This document shows, piece by piece, positions 27,795 to 44,029 of a DNA stretch of 64,000 nucleotides; position 1 is the stretch's first letter, and each line of letters opens with the position of its first letter. Source of the DNA: Liolophura sinensis (taxonomy: Eukaryota > Mollusca > Polyplacophora > Chitonida > Chitonidae). The notes below the pieces were generated by a model. It ran no database searches and was not told the origin of the DNA. It saw nothing but the letters and a program-made list of their open reading frames with translations. The position numbers were made by a program, and so were the translations under genes. Location: positions 50,649,682 to 50,713,681 of the forward strand of contig NC_088300.1 in NCBI RefSeq assembly GCF_032854445.1, in the 5' to 3' direction.

Positions 27795-28811
27795 TGACTG
27801 ATTTGAGGAAGGCTTATACATGTGACTTGTTTATAGTGACTCTTACTAGTTCTTTCTTTTGTGACTCTTATTAACCACTGATTTATATATATGCAGTGGT
27901 TAGTTTGACAGTGACTGGTTACAGCCAAAAGTTATATGTAACTTGTAAACTATAACATTTGGAAGGCTAAAGTGAATGTTAGCGTTTGACTTGTTCGCAT
28001 TTAACTGGTTAAAGGGAGGTGTTTAATAGACCAGTTAAAGTGAATTTTTTTTGTCTGATGTGTTAGTCAATTTATGTATGTGGTTAAGTACATTTTTATA
28101 AGTTTGAATATGACTGGTAAAAACTCAAGCTTATATATGACTGGTTAAAGCGAAGGCTTATGTGTGACTGGTTAAAGTGAAAGCTTATGTTAGACTGGTT
28201 AAAGCGAAGCCGTATATGTGACTGATTATATAAGCGAAGGTTTATGTTTGACCGGTTAAAGCGAATTCATATGAGTGACTGGTTACATAAAGCGAAGGCT
28301 TATCGGACTATGAATTTGAACTTTGATATGGAATTCATTGAAAACTGATGACCGCTTCTCTCTTGTGTGTTACCGGCTTTATTTCTTATTTATATAATTT
28401 CTTACATACCTCTGTCTTTGGGAGTTAGTGTTAAACGTTGTTTTGGAAATGGATCTTGCGATTATCGACTTGGAACGCCCTTTAAGGACTACGAATGGTA
28501 TAGGAATGTCGGACTTGACGCTTATATGTGTGACTGGTTACATAAAACGAAGGCTTGTGTTTGACTGATTATGTAAAGCGAAGGCTTATGTTTGATTGGT
28601 TAAAGCGAAGGCTTATGTGTGACTGGTTATGTAAAGCGAAGGCTTGTTTTACTGGTTGAAGCGAAGGCTCATGTGTGACTGATTATATAAAGCGAAGGTT
28701 TATGTGTGACTCGTCATATAAAATGAAGGCTTATGTATGACTCGTTATATAATGTGAAGGCTTATGTGTGACTCGCTATGTAAAGCGAAGGCTTTTGTTT
28801 GACTTGTTATA
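27795..28811. repeat. ~27-33 bp minisatellite, left part (interrupted by Tc1)
   Basis: Tandem copies of a unit reading about GTGACTGGTTATATAAAGCG then AAGGCTTATGT. Copies are poor before 28100 and clear at 28130-28310 and 28525-28811. The array resumes at 30456-30540 after the transposon. A dispersed repeat (28320-28525) is embedded in it. Small open frames here are repeat translations. Confidence 0.85.
28330..28525. repeat. Unnamed dispersed repeat, copy 1
   Basis: Shares an alignable ~150-base block with 32165-32325 and 57290-57485: a CTGATGACCGCTTCTCTCTT-type start, a TATATAATTTC segment, GTTGTTTTGGAA, then GCGATTATCGACTTGGAACG and GGACTTGACGCTTA. No terminal repeats or coding capacity seen; class unknown. 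Similarity was judged by eye. Confidence 0.5.
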
Positions 28812-30453
28812 CAGTCATGGAAAAAATTATTAGACCACTCATATTTTCTTTGGTTTCTTGTTCATTTTAATGCCTGGCAACCCTAAAGGTGTATTAACCG
28901 AAGATTACAATGAATACGATAAAAATCCAGCTGATTCCATAATACTTTTTCGTATTTGATATGCTTTAAGGTCAGTTGTATTCCTAGGGTGTATGCCAGG
29001 CAATTTCATGCTTTCCATTTACATGCAGACTTACATAAAGAGTGGTTTCCTGTTTACATGTAGGCTTACATAAATAGGGGTCTCTTGTTTATATATTAAG
29101 ACGCAGCACAACTCGGCCAGCTCTCATAATGCCTAAAACGAAAGAATTATGTGGAGCCAGAAAGGCAGCCATCTTGGCATAGCTGGATACTGGATTGAGC
29201 GAGCGACAAGTGGCCAAAAACTGAAGATCTCTAAGACAGCAGTTCATTACACCAAGAAAAAGCAAGCCGAACATGGTACTACAAAACTGCTAGCTGGTCG
29301 AGGCAGGAAACGTCTTTCTACCCCACGAGATGACCGAGCACTCATCCGGTCCTGTATCAAGAATCGTCGTCAGACCTCCAGAGACCTTAGAAATGAGTGG
29401 GCATTGTAAACAAATGTGACTTGTTCAGCAAGAACAGTTCGAAACCGACTTCTTGAAGCTGGTCTAAAGTCGCACAAGGCACGGAAGAAGCCCTTCATCA
29501 ACGAGAGGCAGCGGAAGGCCCGCTTGCGTTTTGCGAGGGATCACAAGAATTGGACTGTTGATGATTGGGCTAAAGTTCTCTTCAGTGATGAATCCAATTT
29601 TGAGTTGATGCCTACTCCAGCCAACTTACTGGTTAGGAGGAAGCCTGGGGAAGCCTACAAACTTGCTCCTACTGTAAAGCATGGGGGTGGATCAGTGATG
29701 ATCTGGGGTTGTTTCAGTATGGGTGGAACAGGACAGATGCAGTTGTGTGAAGGGAGAATGAACCAAGTCACATACAGAGCTACTCTTGAAAACAGTCTTC
29801 TTCCATCAGCTGCTAAACTCTTTCCTGGCTCGAATGACTGGATTTTCCAACAAGACAATGCCCCTTGCCACACGGCAAGGTCAGTTAAAACCTGGACAGA
29901 GAACCGGAACATTCGAACCATGAATTGGCCTGCTCAGTCACCTGATCTGAATCCAATTGAAAACCTGTGGAATATTATCAAGTTCAAAATGGAGAACCAC
30001 AAGCCCAAAAACAAAGCAAATTTGTTCGAATTTTTGCAACAGGAATGGGCTGCTGTGACCGCAGGGCAATGTAACAAACTGGTGGAGAGCATGCCAAGGC
30101 GCATGGCTGCAGTCATCAAAAACAATGGGCATGCAATCAAGTACTAACTCCCGTGTGAGACTGAGAGTCATGTGACTACGTGACTAGGAGACATAAGAAA
30201 AAATGAAATGCCAAAATGTTTTTGAGAATACAGTTGCCACATCTACAGATGTATGAACTTAAGTGATTTTGGTCATTGTCAAGAAAGTCATAGAGAACTG
30301 ATAGATATCACCTCTTAAATAAAACCCTTATGAACTATTTCTGTTTTCATCACTTTCTTTGCCCAAACAAATGTTCCTTCAGTTGTGCAAGGTTTTAAAA
30401 TGAACAAGAAATGGGAGAAAGCAAGGGTGGTCTAATAATTTTTTCCATGACTG
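28812..30453 (+). mobile_element. Tc1/mariner (DD34E, Tc1 family) transposon, complete but inactivated
   Basis: 1642-bp element flanked by TA target duplications (28810-28811 and 30454-30455). The terminal inverted repeats are about 67 bp: the outer ~27 bases are identical (CAGTCATGGAAAAAATTATT...), a diverged middle follows, and an identical inner stretch TTTCTTGTTCATTTTAA ends them. It is inserted in the middle of a minisatellite; removing it and one TA restores a normal repeat unit (GTTATATAAAACGAAG). The transposase gene inside is broken (separate entry). Confidence 0.95.
29129..30147 (+). pseudogene. Tc1 transposase pseudogene
   Basis: Cut-and-paste DDE transposase, about 340 codons, in the same orientation as the element. 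The N-terminal helix-turn-helix region reads SERQVA then KLKISKTAVHYTKKK. The catalytic triad is visible: D in LFSDES, D in FQQDNAPCH, and E in SPDLNPIENLW with 34 residues between the second D and the E (DD34E). Three lesions: an in-frame TAG at 29180-29182, a one-base loss in the A run at 29216-29220 that shifts frame, and a TAA at 29407-29409 (probably a former CAA). The C-terminal part 29410-30147 is fully open to its TAA. No functional protein is expected. Confidence 0.93.
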
Positions 30454-30455
30454 TA

Positions 30456-30540
30456 TAAAACGAAGCCTTTTGTGCGAGTGGTTATATATGAGTGGCTTAT
30501 GGTGACCTGTTAAAATGAAAGCTCATATATAGATGATTGA
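30456..30540. repeat. Minisatellite, right part after Tc1 insertion
   Basis: The ~30-bp units of the 27.8-28.8 kb array resume directly after the TA duplication (ATAAAACGAAGCCTTTTGTG) and fade out by about 30540. Confidence 0.8.
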
Positions 30541-32164
30541 TTTTATTGTGGAGATTAAAAATCAAATCACTTGAATTGCCACTAAGAAAGTAAATCGTTC
30601 AGGAAAGTTAATTTGTGCCGATTAAGCTGTTAAGTTGAGTTGGTATATTTCCAGCACCACACATCTCGTCAGGAGACTGAACCCTGTCGCCGCATGAGCT
30701 TGTTTTGTAGGGACCGTAAACCACAAGACATGAAACAAGCGCCTTGTATTGCTAGGCGACGCATCAAATATTTAGGAAGAAATTTTCATTTGTGAGTTTT
30801 ATATTGACAATTCGAGCACGAGACAGAAGCTGGCGTGTGTCTACAGTTAGTAAGCTAATTGGCGTATCTGTGCTTAGGTTCCGATGGGGTTATTATCAAT
30901 GGATCTCGGCTAATTTAACGCCAGAGCCATAAATCAGATACGTAACTGGAAAAGCCGGGCTACGACGGACGTATCAGCGCTGTACACGCCGAGCAGAAGG
31001 TCACTAGAGACCAAATCAAACTTTAATAATTCCATCCCTTTTCACTTTAATCGACTCGAATTGCATGCGACTAACTGGCGTGAAATTAGAAATTTGTCAC
31101 CAAGATCCCGGTCGAGTCCCGCAGGAAAAAGTGAACCGGAACGAAAAACTATCAACAGATCGGCGATAACGTCTTTGTTTAAGCTCTAAGCAACCAAATC
31201 GTATGGGTGAACACGGTTAAAAACCTAAAAGCCGTATCTCCTCAAACGGGTCGCCATTTGATTTAGAGAATTCCCCATGCACCCCGAACAGTAATCCATT
31301 AAGATTTGCTCAACAGACGGTAACTGACCACTTAACAGATTAGCTAAATTGTGAAACGACGTCATCGCGTATATTTTCCATGGCTCGGGGGTTTTGGAAA
31401 AGGTTTTGAATTTGACTTTAATATTAATTAGTCTGACGGCTGCTGTTACTGCACTTATCAATGCACTATGAATCACTAGTTGATCGTAAAAGACGGGATC
31501 TGCAGGTCTCAGCGACCTTTGGGATATTAATTATGCGGCGATATCACCTGGTTATAATTATATTGTTGTGTTTTCAATGTAGAAAGTGTCTGGCTATTAA
31601 AAAATTACATTAGCATGATCTTTAACCCAAACACTAGTTTTGTATTAGGATTTGTACAAAGTGGCATGGATATTGACTCCTTGCTTGATTTGCTGTAGAA
31701 AAAATCCATCGGCCATTGTTAACCAGGTTGGATACCATTTTGAAACCATTTGAACTGTCACAAAGTAGATGGTTACATGTGTAACAGATTTAAATGTTGT
31801 GTGGGTGTAGTATGACGAGTCTACAATTGACGCCACGTGTCATTACAACAAAAAGTAACATATGTCAAGGGCTTCTCACCAAACGCCTTTGCTCAAAGTT
31901 TCTTGAATTTTAACACCGTGTATATAATTTCCATGTGAGAAAGTCATTTTCTAGAGTCTTTAAAATTCTCTTATTCCTGGGCGAGGGGTTATATATGCAT
32001 CGTGTTGGATAACACCGCCACGTTCTATATATGAACCGCTGTGATCAAAACGCGATTCACGTTTTTATTTATTAAAAATGAAGTTATTTCTGTCATGGTG
32101 CACAACTTGGATTTACTCTCTTACATAGACCATTACTGGAAATTAATATCAATTTATAGTATTA
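30541..32164. other. Non-coding intergenic DNA with a complex segment
   Basis: No supported gene. About 30640-31200 is complex, unique sequence (few runs, more CpG) and 31500-31560 has TTAATTATGC and ATAATTATAT homeodomain-type words; this may be regulatory but there is no direct evidence. The rest is AT-rich. Confidence 0.4.
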
Positions 32165-32325
32165 CTGGAAACTGAAGATGAGCTTCCCTTTTCGCGTTTC
32201 TGTATAATGTCTTATCTGTTGTGCTGTCTTTTTTGGTGGATTGTGTTAACGTTGATTTGGAACTAGGTCTGCGATTACTGACCTGGGACGTTGGCGATGG
32301 GGTATATGGATGCCTTACGCACGCA
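32165..32325. repeat. Unnamed dispersed repeat, copy 2
   Basis: Aligns by eye with 28330-28525 and 57290-57485: GTTAACGTTGATTTGGAAC, then TGCGATTACTGACCTGGGAC and a GGATGCCTTA end. Same orientation as the other copies. Confidence 0.45.
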
Positions 32326-32529
32326 CATACTAGAGATGTGTGTATCCTTGGAGCTAAGTGTGGCTTCCACATCTTTAACTTAATTGAACTATCATTCAGT
32401 TCTTATACTCTAAAACACATAATATAATCAGACAGGCAAACAATGAACTCCCCTTTAATCTCGTTGGCCGGACACTTTGAATTCATTAATTACAGACATC
32501 ACGATTGTTTTCAAATCAATAGCTACCAA

Positions 32530-32805
32530 ATTTTTGTACATGAATGCACCACTTTAGAACCGCGGATTCGGGGTGAAACCAGATTTTGAAGACCATTTGG
32601 CGCAGAGTTGAGGTCCTGTTTCACGCGAAGATCGGTTACATTGATGAACAGTTTGACGCCGTCTGGTTTGTAGACTGGTAGGCATAACATTACGTGATGT
32701 CGATCTCCTCCACATCCCCGTGGGTCCAGTGCCGCGGCGAGGGTTGTTGCAGATCCAGTGCCAGGCGCGATTTCCCCTGTCTTGTTTGATGGTCGAAGGA
32801 CAAAC
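32530..32805 (-). pseudogene. Possible Ty3/gypsy-type reverse transcriptase remnant
   Basis: A 94-codon minus-strand open frame (32523-32807) contains VYKPDGVKLFINVTDLR, which resembles the first RT block of Ty3/gypsy-type elements (a K-P/K-D-G, hydrophobic, D..DLN pattern). A GSKVV segment about 30 residues on is where GAKVF-type residues are expected. No catalytic Y/F-x-D-D block, integrase or LTR is seen nearby. If real it is a short, decayed fragment; it could also be a chance match. Confidence 0.3.
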
Positions 32806-32810
32806 ATTGT

Positions 32811-33769
32811 TTAGAAGCAATTACCCAGGCCATAACGTGGATGTAGCCGCTCTCAGTTCCGTCAAACACAGACCTGTGCTAATTGTCCCGCTTACCTTAG
32901 CCTAATTTGCACCGCTTAATGGATACTGCAGTAACTGTTGTAGACAGGCCTTGGAGAGACAGCATCACAAAGATTCCACTTCCTGCAATTAGGGGTTTTA
33001 TTGCACGGGTATTTAGAAAAGCTTGAGGTACTATTTAGCAGCAATGGCGCCGTCTTGTGAACGTCTCTGGACGATTTTCACAACAGTCAGGCGTTTCCCA
33101 TGTAAATACAATACGATTGTACAGTGAAGCCTATCAGTCACTGACATACTCGTGAGACGTAACACAAGCTCGTGGTTTTACACAGAAATTACCCCATTGT
33201 GTAAATACGGTCCAATTGTTCAAGAGAGACGTGATGGGCTGGCTATTTCACTGATGTATCCTAAAGTACACGGTGTAGAGTTTATGTTCTTTCTTTAAGG
33301 ATAGTCGTAAAACTTCGAGTAAAGCTAAATGTGAAGACATGAAGGAGATGTCTAAAATGGGTTCACTTTAATGCTAACTTTGTAAAATATCTGATTTGAA
33401 ATGCAATTTATACTTAATTCAGTGTACGTGGAAAACAGCTTTAAAACCTCACAAATCTTCTCGATTTCACCTTCCGTAGATCAGTTGCTGTTACAACATT
33501 TATCACTCGATGCGGTAACATACAATATCCACCTTTTGTTGTTCATTTATGAGCCAGGCAGCAAAGAACAAGATATACAAGGTTACACATTATACACATC
33601 GATGTACGCACCTTCAGCCAAAAAGTTAAGATGGGAATGTATATCTCAAGACATTGGCTCTAACATTTTCTCACAACGTTCCTATTTCCCAGAATTTACC
33701 ACGTGTATGTTCGCATAATGCATTTATTCTTACCGTGCTTTCTTGCCTATTTCTCCACATTTCCATATA
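32811..33769. other. Non-coding intergenic DNA
   Basis: No supported gene. A 105-codon plus-strand open frame (33401-33718) has no recognisable domain. Confidence 0.5.
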
Positions 33770-34720
33770 CTTGCAACCTATTGCTTTACAATATTAGATT
33801 ACAATCCCCCAAACTTACAAGCCAATCTTTACAGTCGTATAACCTATTCTTTATCATCCCATAGCCGTTATTTGCAACCTTATAGATACATGTAGATTAA
33901 GTGCTTGGTGTTATACAATCCAAGATACTTACAACCTATTTGTTTTACTGTCCCATACACATACGCTATCTATTCAGTCAAAATCTCAGATTCTCAGAAT
34001 CTATTCATTTAACACCCTTATACAGTTACAACCTATTACATGCTAACCGAAAGATTTATAACCATTATCAAATACCAAAACACTTACGACCCATTCTTTT
34101 GTAACTCAAAAGACGTTTACCATCCCCGACTCATGTACTTACCACCCATTCCTTTAAAATCCCAGATACTTTAACAATCCCAGAAACTTACAACTCATTC
34201 TTTTTACAACCCAGTATACCAATATACCCCGCTGCAGGCCCTTACGCCCCATTCCTTTACAATCCAAGGCACCTTAACAATCCCGCAAAATGATTATAAC
34301 AATTACTTTAAAATCAAAAACCTTTTCCATCCTTGCAAATTCTTCAGGCCCTTTTCTTAACAATCCAAAACACTCTAACAGTCACAAATGGTTACAACCC
34401 ATTCCTTTACAGTCCAAGCTACTTTTAAAATCCTATGCAAATACATGTACTTATAATCCATTCATTTACAATCCAAGGCACTCTGACAATCCCGGTGGTC
34501 GCAAGCCATTCTTTTCGAATCCAAGATAGCTTTACAATTTCATGCAAATACTTGCAACCAATTTTTTTTAACCCCAAGACACTCCTAGATGGTTACAACT
34601 TCTTCCTTTACAATCATAGATTCTTTTATCGCTCCAGATGGTTACATCCCATAACTGTACAATCCCAGATTACGGACCAGTACGTACGTCTTGTTTACAC
34701 CGAGATATGCTTTAACCATT
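33770..34720. repeat. Degenerate C-rich tandem repeat (~55-65 bp)
   Basis: Eroded copies of a unit built from TTACAACCCATTCCTTTACA, ATCCAAGACACT and TTAACAATCCCAG words recur through the block. The strand is strongly purine-poor. Open frames across it (33901-34104, 34290-34770) translate the repeat and are not genes. Confidence 0.7.
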
Positions 34721-37700
34721 CATACACCCCAGACATAACTCGACAGCTCGAAACCACATTGGGAATGTGATTTTGAAAAAAGTCGAGAAGGTTTTCTTGT
34801 CTTTGTTTTTTTGATACTACATGCAGTTCACGTGTTTTTATTTTACAAATACTCCTCTTGACACATACTTTGTATTCAGAAATACATGTATGCGAATATA
34901 TGCAAATTTGTCAGTAATGATTTATTCTTTTCACGTAGTGGCGAAATATTAGAAAGTTCCCTAAACAGTACACCTTTAACTGCCACTGACAATAAAAACT
35001 GATGTCAACAATACTCTTAGACTGGCGAAATATAAGAAAGGCCTATAAAATCAGACTTTCGTATCTAAGTTATATGGAAACTGTAGTAAAATAGCCGGGC
35101 CTTAGTAATACAGTATACAATTTCGCGCCAATCGGAGGCGGCAATGGTCGGCTGTACATTGATCGAAGTAGTCTGGGTAACATGTGGCAATCTGGTTAGT
35201 GTCAGTGGTTGGCTTAGTCTAATCAATTAATGAGTGCTAATTGTTTGACAGATAAGAGTCTCTGGGACGGTTTGTGGTCTGGGTCAGGACCAGACAGGGC
35301 GTCGGGGTCGCGGAGACTGGGTGTGTCGGAGGACCCTGTCTTATGGCGACTACGCTCAGGGACGAACCGCACGCACATCAGCAATCGTCTGCTACAGCGA
35401 CGTGAGAAAAGCGGTCAACCATGAAGACCGGCGTGCCGGACACGAGACATCAGAATTGGCAACTTTCACCGCCTTTTCACAATTTGCTTTAGAATCTAGA
35501 TGTCGAAACAGACATTCGTATGTCAGCAAACATAATGTACGTTCCGGATCAATAAGCGCAAATCAATTTTCTAAATAACGTAATGAAGTCTTAATAAATT
35601 AAGGCGGATTCATCCATAGAGAAAATGTCTGCAGTTTTCACTGATGATGGAAAGAGGCAATACATACGTTTTAGATAAATAAATTCGATCAGTATATATC
35701 CAGCTCATGCACAATGTTAGGTCACACGTTGCTTCGCAACTATCAGTATATGTAGACGTTACAATGTTAATTGTTCATCACGATAAATGTACTCCTATAG
35801 TCGAGAATTAAGTGGGATTAGACACAGTCATTAACCTGAGTGACTTACATCATAATGAAATAGGCTATACCGGAGATTTTTGGAAAAATATGTATATATG
35901 TTAATCAAAACAAATTTTCTGTGTTTACCAATTTAGTGCAAATTATTGCCTTTCACTTGTGCCTGTAATACTTATGGCGTTAAAGTGATTTTAAAGTTTG
36001 TAAAAAGTTATAATGCGACCCGCTTTATAAATTTTAGGAACTTTACTAGCGATTTTGAACGGTAATACTTCCACAGGCGAGACTGACATTTTGTGACGTG
36101 TAATTACTTGCGCTATTCTTAAATAATAGCAAATTTTCGAATGGATAAACTCTAATCGATTTTTTACCAAAAAGCTCCGTTTTAGCCTCTTTAATGTTTT
36201 ATTATTCGAGTATTGTGAAAAAAGTGTATGTTGTTGGCATACTGCCTTATTGAACTGTATAAAGTTGGCGGCGGATAGACAAACTTCGTCAATCTCGTCG
36301 TGTTTGTTATGTTTTAACACAGCACGTCTCAGCTGTTTTTTCTTCCTAGTCATAAGCATTTAAATTTGTACTCGTAGATCTCACACTGGGCCTGTAATGA
36401 CAAAACGTTTGTTTTTCTTTTTGCTCTATATTACCGTTCACCAAAGATGGTGGATGAACACTGTCATCAGATCCTTTTGCCGTAAACAACCTCATTTACA
36501 CAAAATATAGACGGGGACAATAATATAACCGTATAATCTGATGTCTGCAGTCCGATAATCAACCCCCCAACCCAGGCAAACGTTTTACATCTCCAAACCA
36601 GACGATCTTTCTACATTTTTAAAATCGGTCTTGGCACAGTAATAAGTTTCCATTTATTTTTCTCTTTCGTTTGCAATTTTTCATCTTCACTTTGCCGGGT
36701 TCCTTTTCAGAATTCATTTTTGTTGCCGCATCTATTTTTAATCCCAATTTTCCTACTGCCATATCAGAAAAAAAAGGGCGACAAGTAATTTTTACCCGAG
36801 ATGTCCTTCTCGGGTTGCTTGAAAGGCCTCTTCGTGTAATAAGCAGAAATAATGCGTGGCGAGTGTGTGTCAAAGTTTAATGGTGTACCATTGCAACCCC
36901 GCTGGTTTTCCTCAGAGAGAAGCTATATGATTTAAAGCCACCGCCAAGTGATGCTGTGAAAAGACCATTTGACAGGGCTATGACGATTAGTTTACCCATA
37001 TCGCATATCTGAAAGATCATGTATTTTTTAAGCGAAGAATCAACAACGTTCCTACGCGAATGCACAACGCTACAGGAAACGCCAGGAGAGAGCGACAGAC
37101 CCCATAATCAAGACGAATCGCATCTTGTCATATTCTCTCCAGGAAAACTTACCCGAATAATCCCCGAAGCCATCAAAAGTATATTCACATATTACTAGAT
37201 AAAAATAACGACCTTCTCTTCTATTATATATATGCGTATCGCAGCATGCGTTGCAAGCGCCAAATCCACCTGACACATAGCTCAAAACATAACTGTCATA
37301 TTTTTGTCCCCTTCGTCAGAATTAATATGATTTGCCTTTAATGTCTGCATTCGCTGTTACGTAAAAACAACACCAGACTGAGAAGAATTTTCAGAAGGAT
37401 CTTGCATATCTTAGAGTAAATCTGAAAAATGTTTCTTGGTATTTTCATAAATTGTATATCCAATACGACTTTATCTTCATTGCTCAATTACTGCACTCGC
37501 TGCCTAACCTAATTAAAACTATTTCGTTTATATCGAAGCCTGTTAAAGCGAATGCTTTACACATGTATAAACATAATCAAACTATCAAAGCCTTTGATGT
37601 TTAATCATTGGCAACAGGAAAGAAGTATATATTCATCTGAAGGAGTGTAATAGGGTTAAGAGGGTTGTAAGCTGATCACAAGTTAATGCGAGAGCATTCG

Positions 37701-38798
37701 GAGCCAATTTCACAACACATGTAGTACGTGGAGCACACACATATATAAATATGAAAATGAACCGATAAATATTTATTAGTATAGCGTGAACGTTCAAAGA
37801 AAAGTAAATGAAGATTTACACTGTGATCTCTGTCATTTATATCTGCAGCGTTTAGTAAGATGACGTCAAGTATGTATAAAACGTATATTTCAACATTAAT
37901 TGTGAAAGAGATAAGACCAATGGTCTTTATACGATCGGGAACATATTTAATGAACTATTTCTGTGCTTGATGTACCAGTTAAGATGATCATAAGCCTTAC
38001 ACAAATTAATGTTTAGTATTGTGAATGACACAATTAATCAAACATACTGGATATGTACAGAGGCGTGTTGGAATATAAACTGGTTCATTGGGAAAGTGAA
38101 TATTGTACAGCACCCACCCATTAGCCTAGAAAGGTGATGCAAGCCGATAAGGGTAAGTTACACATTAAAATGAACCTTTGTACCAAGATTTGACAACACC
38201 CATATAAACGCTGTTATAAATCAGACTTGAGGTGTATACTGATAGCGTTATATGCCTCATCTGCATGACTATATCCAGACAAACTTTCACTGAAATGAGC
38301 GACAAGACGACAGAACTATATACCACGTGCATGTATAGATCATTAAATAATCTCCAAACCCCATTCATTTTCTCCTACTAGGCGGCATAAAATATGGTTT
38401 CAAACTAAGTCAGAACTAGGTTGTTGTAAACAAAAATTTCAGTATAGTAATCTGTACTGGCTTGCAAATGTCATTTTATCCATACAGTATTTACATGTTA
38501 GTAGTGAGGAAATAATTAAGGTAGGTCTAAAGAAGCACTTTTTCTTTTATTCACCCATGCACTTGAATTGCCAGATTTTTGTTGACCTTATACTCAGTTA
38601 TTCTGTCGGGTATTTATTAAAACAATTAGCCCTTTTTGAACATGCGTTATCAACATGTAGATTATTCTTTAACTTTCCTACGTTTGCACATTCAACTCAT
38701 TTCTGCGTTGTTCATGCTGCGGTATATATGTACAAAAGAGCATAAAAAGTTAAGTCATACAGTAAAATCTTACTATAGCAGTATCTTTTAATGTTCGC
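34721..38798. other. Non-coding intergenic DNA
   Basis: 4.1 kb without a supported gene. Open frames at 35991-36359 (minus, 122 codons, lysine-rich) and 35230-35578 (plus, two frames) show no family signature. A less AT-rich patch lies at 35230-35440. Confidence 0.5.
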
Positions 38799-38855
38799 CA
38801 TGATATGAAATATTGCTGAAATGGCGTTAAGCCATAATCATTCATTTATTAACTC
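38799..38855 (+). mobile_element. SINE 3'-tail fragment
   Basis: GATATGAAATATTGCTGAAA is followed by TGGCGTTAAGCC and an ATTCATTTATT tail, the same tail type as at 18078. The head is absent. Confidence 0.5.
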
Positions 38856-39741
38856 TTCTCAATGGAAAGTCAGTTTAAGTTTTAAAACTTTAAACATGCA
38901 TGGTTAAAATGGCATTAGGACTAATTCCTTATATAATTTTGAAAAAAGTGGCCCCTGACCATGCATATATATATACTCTGTCCTGGGTGTATTGTTCTTC
39001 GGGTCGTTCGCTCTCTTAGCTTACCGCTTGGTTTCCGGTGTACTCCTGGTAGACTATGTAAGTCTATATCGCGGAGATTGGATGCCGCTGTGATAGAATA
39101 AATTAAAGGTCGTGACCTTTCTTTGGAGAGTGTGAAACTGGAGGCGATATGAGAGGCTTATAGGACCGATCCCGCTGTAATGGCGGCGATACTATCGCTA
39201 AATTCATCACACGTTTCCTTTCATCTTGGCGCATTTTCAGGACAATTTTCCACTTTCTATCAAGATATTTTGTTTCTAATTTACCATAACCATTTGCAGA
39301 CCCTGCTCCTACATAACAGCCCTTTCGCGCTTTACGCTCATTCTCTAGAAATGCCTATATATATGTAAAAGCAGCAACATCCCGTCACTTCTAATCAAAG
39401 TTTAAGGCCATATCTGATGGGTAAATTGAAAGCGAAATGATCCGAGGCTGTTTCATTTAAAATCATAACGAAATCTGATTATACTTCTTCTTATCATGAA
39501 GCTTTTATAAACTGAAAATAAAACAGCAAGCTTTTCTCATCGTAAAGTGTGTCAAATCTCGCAGATGCGCGAAGTTTTGCTCGGATATTTAACTTCATAA
39601 GTTCTCCCACTTATCCCACTGTCGTCATTTCCAGACACTCCATGCATGATGCCTGGCTCAACTGATTTCGTTCACTTTCCTGTTTAAACCATTAAACAAC
39701 TTCATTGTAAACAACCATTTTAATCGTTACCTGCTGCAATC
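38856..39741. other. Non-coding intergenic DNA
   Basis: AT-rich, no supported gene; a 62-codon open frame at 39180-39368 has no recognisable domain. Confidence 0.5.
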
Positions 39742-43539
<3,798 letters not shown>

Positions 43540-43770
43540 CGACACAGCGAGGTAACAAGGAAGAGAAGCGAGATAACGAGGTAAAGAAGTAGCGAGGTAG
43601 CGATGCGGGGCAGCAAGGTAGCGATGCGAGACATCGAACATAATCTCGCTGCCTCGCACCGCCACCTCGCTGCCCCACTACCGCGATGCCACGCTGCTTC
43701 GCTTCGTTGTTACCTCGCTACCACGTTTCGCTGCCTCGCTGCAATGTCCAAATGTCGATGTAGCGGGATA
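43540..43770. repeat. Inverted repeat built of GCGAGGTA-type simple repeats
   Basis: The left half (about 43540-43635) is purine-rich with repeated AGCGAGGTA words. The right half (about 43640-43745) is its approximate reverse complement (TCGCTACCTCGC words). Matching anchors: AGCGAGGTAACAAGGAAG at about 43548 against the complement of TTCGTTGTTACCTCGCT near 43705-43721, and GGGGCAGCAAGGTAGCGATG near 43606 against CACCTCGCTGCCCC. The arms are about 100 bases with almost no loop. Open frames translating it (RYLA-type repeats) are not genes. Confidence 0.8.
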
Positions 43771-44029
43771 GCGAGATATCTTCTATCGGCTTCCATAGAT
43801 TTTGAATCGTGGCACTTGGGGATGCTGCTTTTGACGTCGAGGCTGATGCATGGTTCAGCTGGGCTTCTGTTCATTTAGTTCTGGAAGAATCTCAATATAA
43901 TATAAAAATTGTCCATGAATTGTAAATTGTCATAACAACTGTGAATTATCATCACAGTCTTGACTCTTACGTTAGTTTAGAGATATTTGCAGATCACTCG
44001 GCAACAAAATCGTACTCTTCATTTCTTTT

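Noticed and set aside
28367-28564. Small secreted-protein-like ORF (hydrophobic start)
   Set aside because: Lies across a dispersed repeat and minisatellite units; the end is repeat translation.
35991-36359. 122-codon minus-strand lysine-rich gene
   Set aside because: Composition follows the AT-rich DNA; no family signature.
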